NCBI RefSeq assembly: GCF_900111745.1
Contig: NZ_FOIJ01000001.1
Span: 1,116,001-1,180,000 of the forward strand
Source: Stigmatella erecta
Lineage (GTDB): Bacteria > Myxococcota > Myxococcia > Myxococcales > Myxococcaceae
Direction: 5' to 3'
DNA length: 64,000 bases
Positions 30,824 to 38,750 of the stretch are shown here, piece by piece; the stretch's first letter is position 1; each line of letters starts with the position of its first letter. The position numbers were made by a program, and so were the translations under genes. The notes beneath the pieces are model-generated. The model did no database searches. It saw nothing but the letters and a program-made list of their open reading frames with translations, and was not told the DNA's origin.

Positions 30824-31995
30824 CAGAAGAGCACCGAGAAACCGGCGTAGAAGCTCACGTTGTTGAGCACATCCGACGAGGGCTCCTCGACCAGATCCCT
30901 GCCGAGGATGATGTCCTCGCGGTAGTTCTTCCGGGTCTTCGGGTCCACGCCGTCGAACTTCTGGTACTTGCAGCCGCCGCTGAGCGGCAGCCCCTCGAAG
31001 GGCGCGTTGGCCACCCGGGCGGACTCCATCTGCTCGAAGTCGGCCAGGTTGCACCCATCCACGCGGTCCACGCGCGCGGTGTAGATGAGGTCCTTCACCT
31101 CCAGCCGCACGGCGTACGAGTCCCCCAGCTGCAGGCGGAAGCCGCCGCCCACCGAGCCCAGGAACTTGTTGCCCGCGGAGCCGAAGCGCGCCGGCACGGT
31201 GAAGGTCTCTCCCCCCACCTGGTTGGACACCTCGGGGCGGATTAGATGCCGGGTGCCGCCCACGCCCGCGCCGCCGTTGAGCACCACGCTGAACTGGGCG
31301 AGCGTGTTGTCGTAGAAGGCGAACTTGCCGTAGAGCGGCGTCACCTCCACGCCCACCTGCGCGCCCCACTGCAAGAGCAGCGACGAGGCGGCCTGGGCCT
31401 GCTCGCGCACCTTGTCGATGAGCTCCAGGTTGAAGTCGCTCTCGTCGGTGTACCAGTTGTACTGGCCCGCCACCTGGAGCGCGAAGTTCTCCTGCAGGTG
31501 GTACGTGTAGTGGAGCGCGCTGCCCAGGTGGTTGGTGAACTTGCCGTTCACCTGCACCGCCACCGGGTAGAGCGAGAACTCGTGCTGGCCCTCGTCCGCG
31601 AAGCGCTTCTTCTGGACGATGTGGACGGCCACGTTCGGGTTGTACAGCGGCGCGCCGTGCACCAGCCGCTGCTGCTCGGCCGTGGTGGTGCGCAGCTCGG
31701 ACTCATCCACCGTCACCGTGGGCGCATCCGCGGGCATGTCCGAGGCCGGGGGCGGGGCCGCCGCCTCGGGCTCGGCCGGGCCGGTGGACAGCGGCCGCGC
31801 CTCGGGCGCGGGGGACTGCTCGGGAACGCTGGAGCCCATCTCATGCCGGGGCGCCGCGGGGGAAGGAGGAGGCGTCTCCGAGCCCTGGGCCTGCACCGCC
31901 AGGGAGGAGCGCACGAGCACGGCGCCAGCGGGGGCCAGGGGCTGCGCCTGGGCGGCCGCCGACACGAGGAGCGCGAAGGACAGGATCGTTCGCAT
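30823..31995 (-). CDS. gltB: Gliding motility outer-membrane barrel protein GltB
   Basis: A 390-residue secreted outer-membrane protein. The start MRTILSFALLVSAAAQAQP is at 31995, 5 bases after the gltA stop. An acidic Pro/Ala/Glu-rich segment (about 30-110) precedes a barrel domain of alternating strands that ends FYAGFSVLF, with the terminal Phe typical of barrel proteins. The N-terminal low-complexity region is longer than in GltA and could reach into the periplasm. GltA and GltB of M. xanthus are non-canonical barrels needed for assembly of the gliding complex in the outer membrane. Assignment rests on order (barrel, barrel, TPR) and topology. Confidence 0.8.
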   Translation of the reverse strand: MRTILSFALLVSAAAQAQPLAPAGAVLVRSSLAVQAQGSETPPPSPAAPRHEMGSSVPEQSPAPEARPLSTGPAEPEAAAPPPASDMPADAPTVTVDESELRTTTAEQQRLVHGAPLYNPNVAVHIVQKKRFADEGQHEFSLYPVAVQVNGKFTNHLGSALHYTYHLQENFALQVAGQYNWYTDESDFNLELIDKVREQAQAASSLLLQWGAQVGVEVTPLYGKFAFYDNTLAQFSVVLNGGAGVGGTRHLIRPEVSNQVGGETFTVPARFGSAGNKFLGSVGGGFRLQLGDSYAVRLEVKDLIYTARVDRVDGCNLADFEQMESARVANAPFEGLPLSGGCKYQKFDGVDPKTRKNYREDIILGRDLVEEPSSDVLNNVSFYAGFSVLF

Positions 31996-32000
31996 AAGCC

Positions 32001-32819
32001 TTAGAAGAGGAAGGTGTAACCGATGTCGAACTGGACCAGGTGCGTGAGGCCAGGGCTGGTGGCCGGCACGCCCGTCTCGCGGCCCGCCTCCCACTCGTCC
32101 CGGGACAGCTCCACGCGGTAGTCATCCCGGAAGATCCAGTCGCGGATCTCGAGCTTCACGCCGTGCCGCTCGAAGGCGAAGAAGCGCAACCCCACCGCCG
32201 CGCTCACCACCGGCGCCGCGCGGGTCTCCGTCACCCAGAAGCGCTCCTTGGCCGTGGAGCGGTCCAGCGGATCCGTCCGGTCATCACAGATGCCCAGGCC
32301 CCGGTCCACCACCTGGCCGCACTGGATCAGCGACTCGCGCTTGAGCGAGGCCAGCCCGCCGCCGGCCCACAGGTACGCCTGGAAGTGCGCGGGCACGTCC
32401 GCCAGCAGCGACAGCTTCCCGTACACGGGCGCCCAGCGCACGCCCACCACGCCGTGGAGGTTCATCCGCCACAGGTCCTCCAGCTCGTCGGTGACCTTCT
32501 TGTCCTCGCGGTTCAAGAAGCTCTCGGAGATGGAGCGGGCCAGGCCCGTGTGGCGGCTGAACGCGTAGCCGCCCCGGGCCTCCAGCGCCAGCGTGTCAAA
32601 GAGGTTGTAGGCCAGCCCCACGTTGAACGTGTAGTGGGCCGTCAAATAGGTGAGGAACGAGACGCCCACGCTGGGGGACAGCTCAAAGTTGCCCGCGGGG
32701 CGGTAGAGCCGGTTGCGGACAACGGCCTCCTCCAACAGCTCTTCCTGCCCGGCGGCGCTCATGGCCGTCAGGGCCAGGGTGAGCGCGGCGAGGACCGGAA
32801 GCGAACGAACGGTCGACAT
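32001..32819 (-). CDS. gltA: Gliding motility outer-membrane barrel protein GltA
   Basis: A 272-residue protein with signal peptide (MSTVRSLPVLAALTLALT, start at 32819). The mature barrel consists of amphipathic strands (ELSPSVGVSFLTYL, HYTFNVGLAYNL, LALEARGGYAF, VKLEIRDWIF) and ends FDIGYTFLF. Two cysteines (IQCGQVV and LGICDD) lie in one predicted extracellular loop and could form a disulfide. It is the first gene of the gltABC unit, with 5 bases to gltB. The open frame upstream of 32819 is judged non-coding. It is the paralogue-like partner of GltB in the gliding complex. Confidence 0.8.
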   Translation of the reverse strand: MSTVRSLPVLAALTLALTAMSAAGQEELLEEAVVRNRLYRPAGNFELSPSVGVSFLTYLTAHYTFNVGLAYNLFDTLALEARGGYAFSRHTGLARSISESFLNREDKKVTDELEDLWRMNLHGVVGVRWAPVYGKLSLLADVPAHFQAYLWAGGGLASLKRESLIQCGQVVDRGLGICDDRTDPLDRSTAKERFWVTETRAAPVVSAAVGLRFFAFERHGVKLEIRDWIFRDDYRVELSRDEWEAGRETGVPATSPGLTHLVQFDIGYTFLF

Positions 32820-33029
32820 AAATTCCCGGCGCGGCCCAGGGGTGGGCCGCGTGTGCAATAAGGATCTGCGCCCCCTCGGAGGGCAAGCGTCCCAGCGACG
32901 CCTGCCTCCGTTGGCGCATCCATCTGCCCACGGGAGGTCCTCTGGGCAAGCGGTATGGCGCCCGGGACCGTGCATTTTTTTCACACCGCCCGCTGGCCAA
33001 CGTTTCCGCCGCCCATGCCTGGACATGGC

Positions 33030-33073
33030 AACGCCCCGTCCGGAACCCTCGGAGGGTTCCAGTCCGGGGCGTT
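33030..33073 (-). terminator. Terminator-like hairpin after rplC
   Basis: Nested complementary arms, AACGCCCCG / CGGGGCGTT outside and GGAACCCTC / GAGGGTTCC inside, form a very stable hairpin 23 bases past the rplC stop. There is no T-tract on either side, so termination may need Rho or simply stabilise the mRNA end. Confidence 0.5.
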
Positions 33074-33095
33074 GGGGCCTGCAACAGACCGCGGT

Positions 33096-33767
33096 TTAGC
33101 CGCGGGCGGCCTTGTGCTGGGCGCGCAGCGCGGCCTTCACGCTCGGGCGCACGTACACGATGGCGTCGTTGTGGCCGGGGATGGCGCCCTTGATGAGCAG
33201 CAGCCCCTTCTCGGTGTCCACGTCCACGACGGTCAGGTTCTGGGTCGTCACCTGCTCCACGCCGTAGTGGCCCGGCATCTTCTTGTTCGGGTAGGTGCGG
33301 CCCGGCGTCTTACGCTGACCGATGGCGCCCGGGTGACGCTGGTACTCGTGCGTACCGTGGGTCTTCGTCTGCGAGCCCTTGAAGCTCCAGCGGCGCATGA
33401 CGCCCGAGAAGCCGCGGCCCTTCGTGGTGCCCGTCACGTCCACCAGCTGCCCCTTGGTGAACAGGTCCGCCTTCACGGCGTCGCCCACGTTGAACTGCGC
33501 CGCGTCCTCGGGCGTGACCCGGAACTCCTTCAGGTGACGGCGCAGGCCCGCGTTGTTCTTCTTGAAGAAGCCCCGCTGCGCCTGGTTGAGGACCTTCTCA
33601 CGGATCTCTCCGAAGCCCAGCGTCACCGCCGAGTACTGGTCCTTCTCAGGCGTCCGCTTGCCCACCACCTGGCAGGTGCTGACGTCAACGACCGTCACCG
33701 GAACGAGGTTCCCCTCGTCGTTGAACACCTGGGTCATGCCGATCTTCTTGCCAATCAGACCCTTCAC
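33096..33767 (-). CDS. rplC: 50S ribosomal protein L3
   Basis: A 223-residue L3, one of the first proteins to bind 23S rRNA, with a loop reaching the peptidyl-transferase centre. GTG at 33767 after GAGG gives the canonical start VKGLIGKKIGMTQVF; upstream sequence does not fit. The central extension is visible in SFKGSQTKTHGTHEYQRHPG, then GQRKTPGRTYPNKKMPGHYG, the conserved L3 signature. Odd context: rplC normally sits inside the S10 operon between rpsJ and rplD, but here it is alone, next to gliding genes and a coiled-coil gene. Confidence 0.95.
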   Translation of the reverse strand: MKGLIGKKIGMTQVFNDEGNLVPVTVVDVSTCQVVGKRTPEKDQYSAVTLGFGEIREKVLNQAQRGFFKKNNAGLRRHLKEFRVTPEDAAQFNVGDAVKADLFTKGQLVDVTGTTKGRGFSGVMRRWSFKGSQTKTHGTHEYQRHPGAIGQRKTPGRTYPNKKMPGHYGVEQVTTQNLTVVDVDTEKGLLLIKGAIPGHNDAIVYVRPSVKAALRAQHKAARG

Positions 33768-33911
33768 GTCATCCTCACAGCCAGCGCGTCTCCGCGCAGA
33801 AAACTCAATGAAATCAAACGCTTGTCCCGTTTTTACGACGACGGGCAGCAGGAAGCGGCGCAATCTAGCAGACGCGCCTCCCACGTCAAGCACCGAGGGA
33901 GCATCCCGCCC

Positions 33912-34685
33912 TCACTCGGCGCGATCCAGCCTCGGGTAAAACGGCGCGAGCTGCGCGTGCGCCAGGCGCTGTCCATACACCTCTTCGCCCAGCAAGAACA
34001 GCGCTTGATCCAGGTAATCCTCCGCGGCCTGGGCCTCCTGCTCCCGCTGGCCGATCACCTGATCGTGCTCCGCCATGGCCTGCTCGTAGGCCTCCTTGCG
34101 CTCCTCCGCCTCGTCCAGCATCTCCAGCAGGCGCTTGTGGGCCAGGATGCCCGGCGCGCCCGGCTGGCCGGGGGCAGGCGTCAGGGCGTTGTTGAGATCA
34201 TACTCCAGGGCCTCCACCTCGCGGACGAGCCGCATCTGGGTGAGCCGGTTCTTCTTCAGGTTCTGACGCGCGATGTCGATCTGCTGGACGTCCTGGCGCG
34301 TCATCTCCATGTCGGCGATCTTCGCCTCGAGCTTCTTCAGGCCCTTGGCCGCGTAGCGCATCTCGGCGCGCTTGCCGGACAGCGCCTTGCGCATGTCCTT
34401 GACCTTGCCCTCGATGGCGTCCACCGCGCGCTTCCACTTCTTCACCACGGCCTGGTGCTCGGCCTTCTCCGCCTCCTGCTGGGCGAGGAAGTCCTGGTAG
34501 GCCGCCTCCTCGTCGTTCATCTGCTGCTCGCACGCGGCGAGCGCCTCCCGGCGCGCCACCAGCGCCTCCTCGGCGCGGTAGACGCGGTCCATGGAGCGCG
34601 GGCAGTTGGGCTTGCCCGCGAGCAGATCCCTCGCGAGATCCCCGAGTTGAAAGATGAGATCGTTGTAGCTCTCCGCCTTCGCCAT
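33912..34685 (-). CDS. Coiled-coil protein of unknown function
   Basis: A 257-residue cytoplasmic protein, almost wholly helical. Long heptad-like stretches run from about residue 35 to 165 (EEALVARREALAACEQQM, KWKRAVDAIEGKVKDMRK, KLEAKIADMEMTRQD). A Pro/Gly break near NALTPAPGQPGAPG separates them from a second helical hairpin (about 185-235). There is no signal peptide and no known domain. It may be a structural or cytoskeletal adaptor, but nothing in the sequence fixes this. It lies between rplC and a helical protein gene on the same strand. Confidence 0.72.
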   Translation of the reverse strand: MAKAESYNDLIFQLGDLARDLLAGKPNCPRSMDRVYRAEEALVARREALAACEQQMNDEEAAYQDFLAQQEAEKAEHQAVVKKWKRAVDAIEGKVKDMRKALSGKRAEMRYAAKGLKKLEAKIADMEMTRQDVQQIDIARQNLKKNRLTQMRLVREVEALEYDLNNALTPAPGQPGAPGILAHKRLLEMLDEAEERKEAYEQAMAEHDQVIGQREQEAQAAEDYLDQALFLLGEEVYGQRLAHAQLAPFYPRLDRAE

Positions 34686-34746
34686 GGGCGCGTTTTACGC
34701 CCAAGGCATGGGGGCTGTCAGCCCGGGAAACGGGCCGGCCCCCGGG

Positions 34747-35208
34747 CTACTGCTCGGCGGCGGGGGCCGCAACGGCATCCAGCGACAGGAACGTCCCTTC
34801 CGCCAGCGCCAGCAGCTCCCGGGAGCGGTCCTGCTCCTCGGTGCGGTTGAGCTCGCACACCCACGCGGAGGACAGGTCCGCGTGCTGGCGGGCCATCTCC
34901 GCCGTGGACTCGTAGCGGGTGGCCGCCGTGCGGGCGAAGACGCCTTCGCGGCGCAGCTCCAGCGCCAGGTCGTCCCCCACCTCGAAGTCCTCGGAGGGCA
35001 CCGGCAGCGGCCCCCGGCCCAGCGCCGCGAGCCGGGCCAGCAGGCGCGAGGCGTGCGCCCGGCAGAACGCCGCCAGCACCATCAGGCGGGCCCTGGCCCT
35101 TGGCTCTGGAACGCGTTCCGCCAAGGCCGTCATTCGACGTGCCGAGATGACTTCTGCTTCCCAGGCTGCGGCCAGTGCCGCAGCCAAGCGAGAGTGTCTC
35201 GCCCCCAT
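34747..35208 (-). CDS. Helical protein of unknown function
   Basis: A 153-residue, predominantly helical, alanine- and arginine-rich protein. The pattern of four amphipathic helices (AALAAAWEAEVISARRM, RARLMVLAAFCRAHASRLL, ESTAEMARQHADLSSAWV, SRELLALAEGTFLSLDAV) resembles small ferritin-like or DUF2383-type bundles, but the metal-binding Glu/His set is not evident. Upstream of the start, TTAGGAACAGGTTCCTAA is an 18-base perfect palindrome at 35240-35257, a possible operator. Confidence 0.6.
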   Translation of the reverse strand: MGARHSRLAAALAAAWEAEVISARRMTALAERVPEPRARARLMVLAAFCRAHASRLLARLAALGRGPLPVPSEDFEVGDDLALELRREGVFARTAATRYESTAEMARQHADLSSAWVCELNRTEEQDRSRELLALAEGTFLSLDAVAAPAAEQ

Positions 35209-35239
35209 CAGCGACCCCTTTCCCCACCGTCGGCGGCAA

Positions 35240-35257
35240 ATTAGGAACAGGTTCCTA
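35240..35257. promoter_or_regulatory. 18-base perfect palindrome, possible operator
   Basis: TTAGGAACAGGTTCCTAA has arms TTAGGAAC / GTTCCTAA with a two-base AG centre. It lies 32 bases upstream of the helical protein gene at 35208 and just after the end of the HupE-like gene. A palindrome of this length in an AT-richer patch fits a homodimeric repressor site; a weak terminator is less likely because no T-tract follows. Confidence 0.45.
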
Positions 35258-35262
35258 AGTAT

Positions 35263-36315
35263 TCAACCGACCCGCTCGATCAACCAGTTTATGCCCATCA
35301 ACAAAACCGCACTGGAGAGCACCCTCATCGTCCAGCGATGAACGGCTGGCCGGCGTTGAATCAGCCGCAAGAGCGGGACTAACGGCAAAACCATAATCGC
35401 CTGGCCCAGCTCCACGCCCAGGTTGAAGCCTAGCAGCCCCCGCGCCACGGACTCGCCCAGGCCATGGCCCTCCAATACGCTGGCAAAGCCCAGTCCGTGC
35501 ACCAGTCCAAAGCCAAACGTGAGGACAGGCCGGTGGCGCGGGGTGCGCACCAGGAGGTTCTCTCCCGCGACATAGAGGAGGGACAGGGCGATGGCCACCT
35601 CGGCCCAGCGCTCCCCCCGCGCCCCCAGGGGCAGGAGGCCCAGCACCACCGCCCCCAGCGTGAGCGAGTGGGCCACGGTGAAGGACGTCACCAGGACGAC
35701 GAGGCGCCGGAGCGTGCCGCCCCCGATCAGCAGCACCCCCAGGAAGGCGAGGTGATCGGCTCCTAGCAGGATGTGCTTCACCCCCAGGCCCACCCAGCCA
35801 CTGAATCCCAGCGCCGTCCCCTCCTCGGGGAGCGCCACGTGGGGCTGGCGGGCATCCACGAAACGGGACCCCACCGGTCCTTCGCCTGGACGGCTCAGCA
35901 CCACCTGAGAGGCGGCGGGCAAGGCGGAGAGCAGCCCAAAGGTCTGCCACAGCGGGCCCGGCGGACAGTGGAAGGTGGCGGTCAGCACCACGCGCCCCTC
36001 GTGCAGCTGGGCCTGGTGCCCGGTCCGGACACAGGGCCCCTCGGGCGTGCGGATCGGCGCCGCGTCCCAGATTCGCAGGGCGATCGCTGGATGACTCGCC
36101 GCCAGATCCTCCGGAGAGCGCGGGCCGTTTGGATCAGCGCCATTGGAAAGCAACAGTCCCAGCGTTCCGGCGGTCATGGTCAGCCGTGACTGGACGTCCG
36201 GGGCCCCCGGCTGGGTGCGCCCCGCCTGCGCGGCGATGAGGTCCGCGTCGTGCGCGAGCGCCCCGCCCGTGGCCAGCAGCAGGGCGAGGGGCGCCGCGAG
36301 TCGTTCGGTCCGCAT
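35263..36315 (-). CDS. HupE/UreJ family membrane protein
   Basis: A 350-residue protein. A signal peptide ends at GALAHD; His at the mature N-terminus recalls metal-binding HupE proteins. A soluble region (about 25-160) contains two cysteines (PCVRTGH, FHCPPGP). Six transmembrane helices follow from SGWVGLGVKHILLGADHLAF, whose His and Asp residues are the family signature (HILxGxDHLxF), and further His occurs in FTVAHSLTLG and LVHGLGFA. HupE/UreJ proteins are nickel or cobalt permeases; this longer two-part form is common in bacteria and its substrate is not proven. No hydrogenase or urease genes are nearby. Confidence 0.82.
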   Translation of the reverse strand: MRTERLAAPLALLLATGGALAHDADLIAAQAGRTQPGAPDVQSRLTMTAGTLGLLLSNGADPNGPRSPEDLAASHPAIALRIWDAAPIRTPEGPCVRTGHQAQLHEGRVVLTATFHCPPGPLWQTFGLLSALPAASQVVLSRPGEGPVGSRFVDARQPHVALPEEGTALGFSGWVGLGVKHILLGADHLAFLGVLLIGGGTLRRLVVLVTSFTVAHSLTLGAVVLGLLPLGARGERWAEVAIALSLLYVAGENLLVRTPRHRPVLTFGFGLVHGLGFASVLEGHGLGESVARGLLGFNLGVELGQAIMVLPLVPLLRLIQRRPAVHRWTMRVLSSAVLLMGINWLIERVG

Positions 36316-36354
36316 GGGCTGCCGGACAGACTGCCCCCGGCGCCCGGCCCGCGT

Positions 36355-36912
36355 CTACTCCTGGATGAACTCGAGCTGGACGTGATGGCGGCTGCCCGGC
36401 TCGCCGTGGCGCGTTCCACAGCGCGGGCAGTGGAACGGACCGTCCCAGTCCCACTGCGCCTTCACGTCCTCGCCACAGCACACCATGGGAATGACGCGCA
36501 GATCCTCCGGATCCTGGCCCGGCCCTTCCGGCAGCGCATCCGGCGCCACCGCGACGAAGGTGGGCCGCGGGTTCTGGGAGAGCGTGCGCGACACGTGCGA
36601 GAGTTGCTCGTAGCGCACGTGGTTGGCCCACCCCCGCGCGAGTGCTTCCAGGTAATCCGAATGATCCCGGGCCAGCCACTCGTCCCCGTCGGCGTGGTGG
36701 CCACAGTACAGACAGTGCCAGGAAGGCACCGGCTCGAAGCCCTCGTCCACGTTCTCGAAGGGAAAAATCGACGCCAACCGGCGCTGGAGCACCCGGGCAT
36801 CGAAGGGGCTCGGCATCGTCTTGAAGGTCCGCTGGCAGTGCGGACACTGCCGCCGCACGAAGCCCGACGGATCCTTCGGCAGCCCCACCTCCATGCGTTG
36901 CTCCGCGATCAT
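36355..36912 (-). CDS. Zinc-ribbon protein of unknown function
   Basis: A 185-residue cytoplasmic protein with four Cys-pair knuckles: RRQCPHCQRTF (about 24), WHCLYCGHH (about 66), PMVCCGEDV (about 143) and FHCPRCGTRH (about 160). These could form two zinc ribbons flanking a helical middle. The role is unknown; the knuckles resemble those in transcription or RNA-processing adaptors. The ATG overlaps the stop of the 52-residue membrane protein gene by four bases (ATGA), so the two should be co-translated. Confidence 0.75.
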   Translation of the reverse strand: MIAEQRMEVGLPKDPSGFVRRQCPHCQRTFKTMPSPFDARVLQRRLASIFPFENVDEGFEPVPSWHCLYCGHHADGDEWLARDHSDYLEALARGWANHVRYEQLSHVSRTLSQNPRPTFVAVAPDALPEGPGQDPEDLRVIPMVCCGEDVKAQWDWDGPFHCPRCGTRHGEPGSRHHVQLEFIQE

Positions 36913-37067
36913 CCGACCAGCCTCCGCCGCCCTTGCCGGGCCACCGCGAGGATGAGGGCCGTCACCGCGAAGACGAGCAGCAGGTGGACCCAAAGACCTT
37001 CCGTAGAGCCGGTCACCATCCCCATGCCCCACAACACAAACAGGATGATGCTCATCGTCCAGAACAC
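36909..37067 (-). CDS. Small membrane protein, Lmo0937-like family
   Basis: A 52-residue protein not evident from longer-frame searches. The GTG start at 37067 has an excellent Shine-Dalgarno (AGGAGG, 8 bases away). It starts VFWTMSIILFVLWGMGMVTG, then a short loop, a second hydrophobic helix (WVHLLLVFAVTALILAVA) and a basic end RQGRRRLVG. Two helices with a conserved glycine turn match the Lmo0937 family of tiny membrane proteins seen in many bacteria (function unknown, often stress-linked). The TGA overlaps the ATG of the zinc-ribbon gene. An alternative ATG lies at 37055. Confidence 0.7.
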   Translation of the reverse strand: MFWTMSIILFVLWGMGMVTGSTEGLWVHLLLVFAVTALILAVARQGRRRLVG

Positions 37068-37373
37068 GCCCGCCCCCTCCTGGCATCGCCAATCCCAAAA
37101 TCGAAAGCGAACCTAGGAAGTGCCCCCCGCGGTGGCAACCCCTGCCCGCCGGGGTGCTGATCAGAGGTTCACATCACCCTTGATGGGCAAACTTCTTCCA
37201 CGGACGGGCATTTTTTCTGGCCCACGTTGGCTCACCGCCCCACGGGGCGGGGCGCGCTTTCAAGAGATCTTAATGATAGCGCGGCCAGCGGCCGGCTTGG
37301 CACGGCGGGTGCTTAGGTGCCTGGCAGGATTTGCCGAGGCGCGACAGTTCGATGCGCCGTGAGGAGTGGGGCG
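37068..37373. other. Divergent intergenic region, no gene seen
   Basis: About 305 bases between the small membrane protein gene and the lytic transglycosylase gene. A short GC hairpin CCGCCC-CACG-GGGCGG (37235-37250) and two AT-rich patches (37210-37216 and 37268-37277) are the only notable elements. Promoters for both directions are expected here but none matches consensus well. Confidence 0.4.
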
Positions 37374-38111
37374 ATGCAACGGTGGACGGTGGCGGTGGCG
37401 GCGGCGTCGATGCTGGCAGGGCTGGCGGTCCCAGGCTTCCCTTCGAAGTTGCCGGACAGCGCGGTGGGCGAGACCCCGGAGATCGCGGAGCTGCGCGTGC
37501 AGCTCGCGGAACGGGAGAGCGCGCTCCGGGAGGCCGAGGCCCGGCTGAAGGAGTACCAGGACGAGGTGTTCTACGCGGAGGCGGCGCGGCTGGGGGTCAC
37601 CGAGGCGGTGAAGGCCTCGGGCCTGCCCCTGCGGCAGCAGCGGCGGGTGGCGGTGGCCATCGTCCGCGAGGCGGAGCGCAACAGCGTCGACCCGATGCTC
37701 GTCGTCGCGCTCATCCGCTGCGAGAGTTCATTCAACAACTATGCGGTGTCCGGCGTGGGGGCCATGGGGCTGATGCAGGTGATGCCGGGCACCGGCACGC
37801 ACCTGGCGGACAAGGCCGGGTTCCGGCTGGGGCGCTCCACCAACCTCTTCGACGCCGAGACGAACATCGAGCTGGGCACCGCCTACCTGGCGGACCTCAT
37901 CCGGCGCTTCGGCACCGTGGAGCAGGCGCTGGTGGCCTACAACGCGGGGCCGGGCCTGGCCCGCCGCATCCTCGCCAAGCACGAGGTGCGCAAGAAGTTC
38001 ATGGCCGGGTACCCCGCCAAGGTCGTGGGCGAATTCCGGAAGCTCAAGGCAAAGCAGGAGCGCGAGCTGACCCTGCGTGCTCAGCAGCAGACGGAAGGCA
38101 GCAAGAGCTGA
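37374..38111 (+). CDS. Lytic transglycosylase (SLT domain)
   Basis: A 245-residue secreted or membrane-anchored murein lyase that cleaves the MurNAc-GlcNAc bond to form 1,6-anhydro ends. The ATG at 37374 has GAGGAG upstream. The N-terminal hydrophobic segment (about 5-22) is followed by a coiled coil (EIAELRVQLAERESALREAE). The SLT domain (about 95-215) carries the catalytic Glu in LIRCESSFNNYAVS, then GAMGLMQVMPGTG and YNAGPG, the complete goose-lysozyme-like signature. The basic C-terminal tail is helical. A hairpin at 38223 ends the transcript. Confidence 0.9.
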   Translation: MQRWTVAVAAASMLAGLAVPGFPSKLPDSAVGETPEIAELRVQLAERESALREAEARLKEYQDEVFYAEAARLGVTEAVKASGLPLRQQRRVAVAIVREAERNSVDPMLVVALIRCESSFNNYAVSGVGAMGLMQVMPGTGTHLADKAGFRLGRSTNLFDAETNIELGTAYLADLIRRFGTVEQALVAYNAGPGLARRILAKHEVRKKFMAGYPAKVVGEFRKLKAKQERELTLRAQQQTEGSKS

Positions 38112-38222
38112 CGGCTGTGTGACATCCATTCCGCCCGCTATCGGACAGTCGGGCACTTTTCTCCGGGGGGGGACTGAAAACTCTTCTGAATTGCGCACAT
38201 TGTTCCCGCCGTACGGTGCATC

Positions 38223-38243
38223 CCTCCGGATTTCCGGAGGTTT
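38223..38243 (+). terminator. Weak hairpin terminator after the transglycosylase gene
   Basis: A 7-bp perfect stem CCTCCGG / CCGGAGG with loop ATTT is followed by TTT. It lies 112 bases past the transglycosylase stop and upstream of the STAS gene. Confidence 0.4.
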
Positions 38244-38339
38244 CCGGGCCTAGAAGAAGTTTTGGAAAATGCTTCAGGCGCCGTGCCCGTTCTGGATTCG
38301 ACAAGCAGCAGGTTCATCGGAATCAAGGGAGAGCGCATC

Positions 38340-38657
38340 ATGGCGGGACTGCAGATCCACCAGGAAGAGTTGTCGGGGCGCGTCACCCTCCGTCTCGAGG
38401 GGACTTTGGACTGGCGCACGGCGGTGCAACTGCGCCACTCGCTCGAGGGGCTGGGCACTCAGGAAGTGGTGCTGGACTTCACGCACCTGCGTGAATTCAA
38501 GGATACCGCAGTGGGCGTGCTCACCGGGGAGCTGACCTCGCGCAAGGTGCAACTGCGCGGCCTGGCCGGCCACCACGAGCGGATGTTCCGGTATTTCGGG
38601 GTCAGCACCGGCAGTACGCCGCGGGCCTACTACACGCCCGAGGAAGTGCTGGCCTAG
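38340..38657 (+). CDS. STAS-like domain protein (anti-sigma-factor antagonist type)
   Basis: A 105-residue single-domain protein. The start at 38340 follows GGGAG. Strand and helix order (VTLRLEGTLDWRTAVQLRHSL, EVVLDFTHLREFKDTAVGVL, KVQLRGLAGHHERMFRYFGV) matches STAS domains such as SpoIIAA/RsbV. The usual phosphorylatable Ser at the loop before helix 2 is not obvious: the segment reads REFKDTAVG, where Thr could take its place. No cognate anti-sigma kinase is adjacent. It may instead be a degenerate STAS adaptor. Confidence 0.68.
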   Translation: MAGLQIHQEELSGRVTLRLEGTLDWRTAVQLRHSLEGLGTQEVVLDFTHLREFKDTAVGVLTGELTSRKVQLRGLAGHHERMFRYFGVSTGSTPRAYYTPEEVLA

Positions 38658-38750
38658 TCTCGCTGCCCGGGCAGGGAGGCAAGCATCGGGCCTGGTTGCT
38701 TGGACGGAAATCCCAGCGAGCGGGCGGCTCGGGGTAAGCTGCATGACGGG

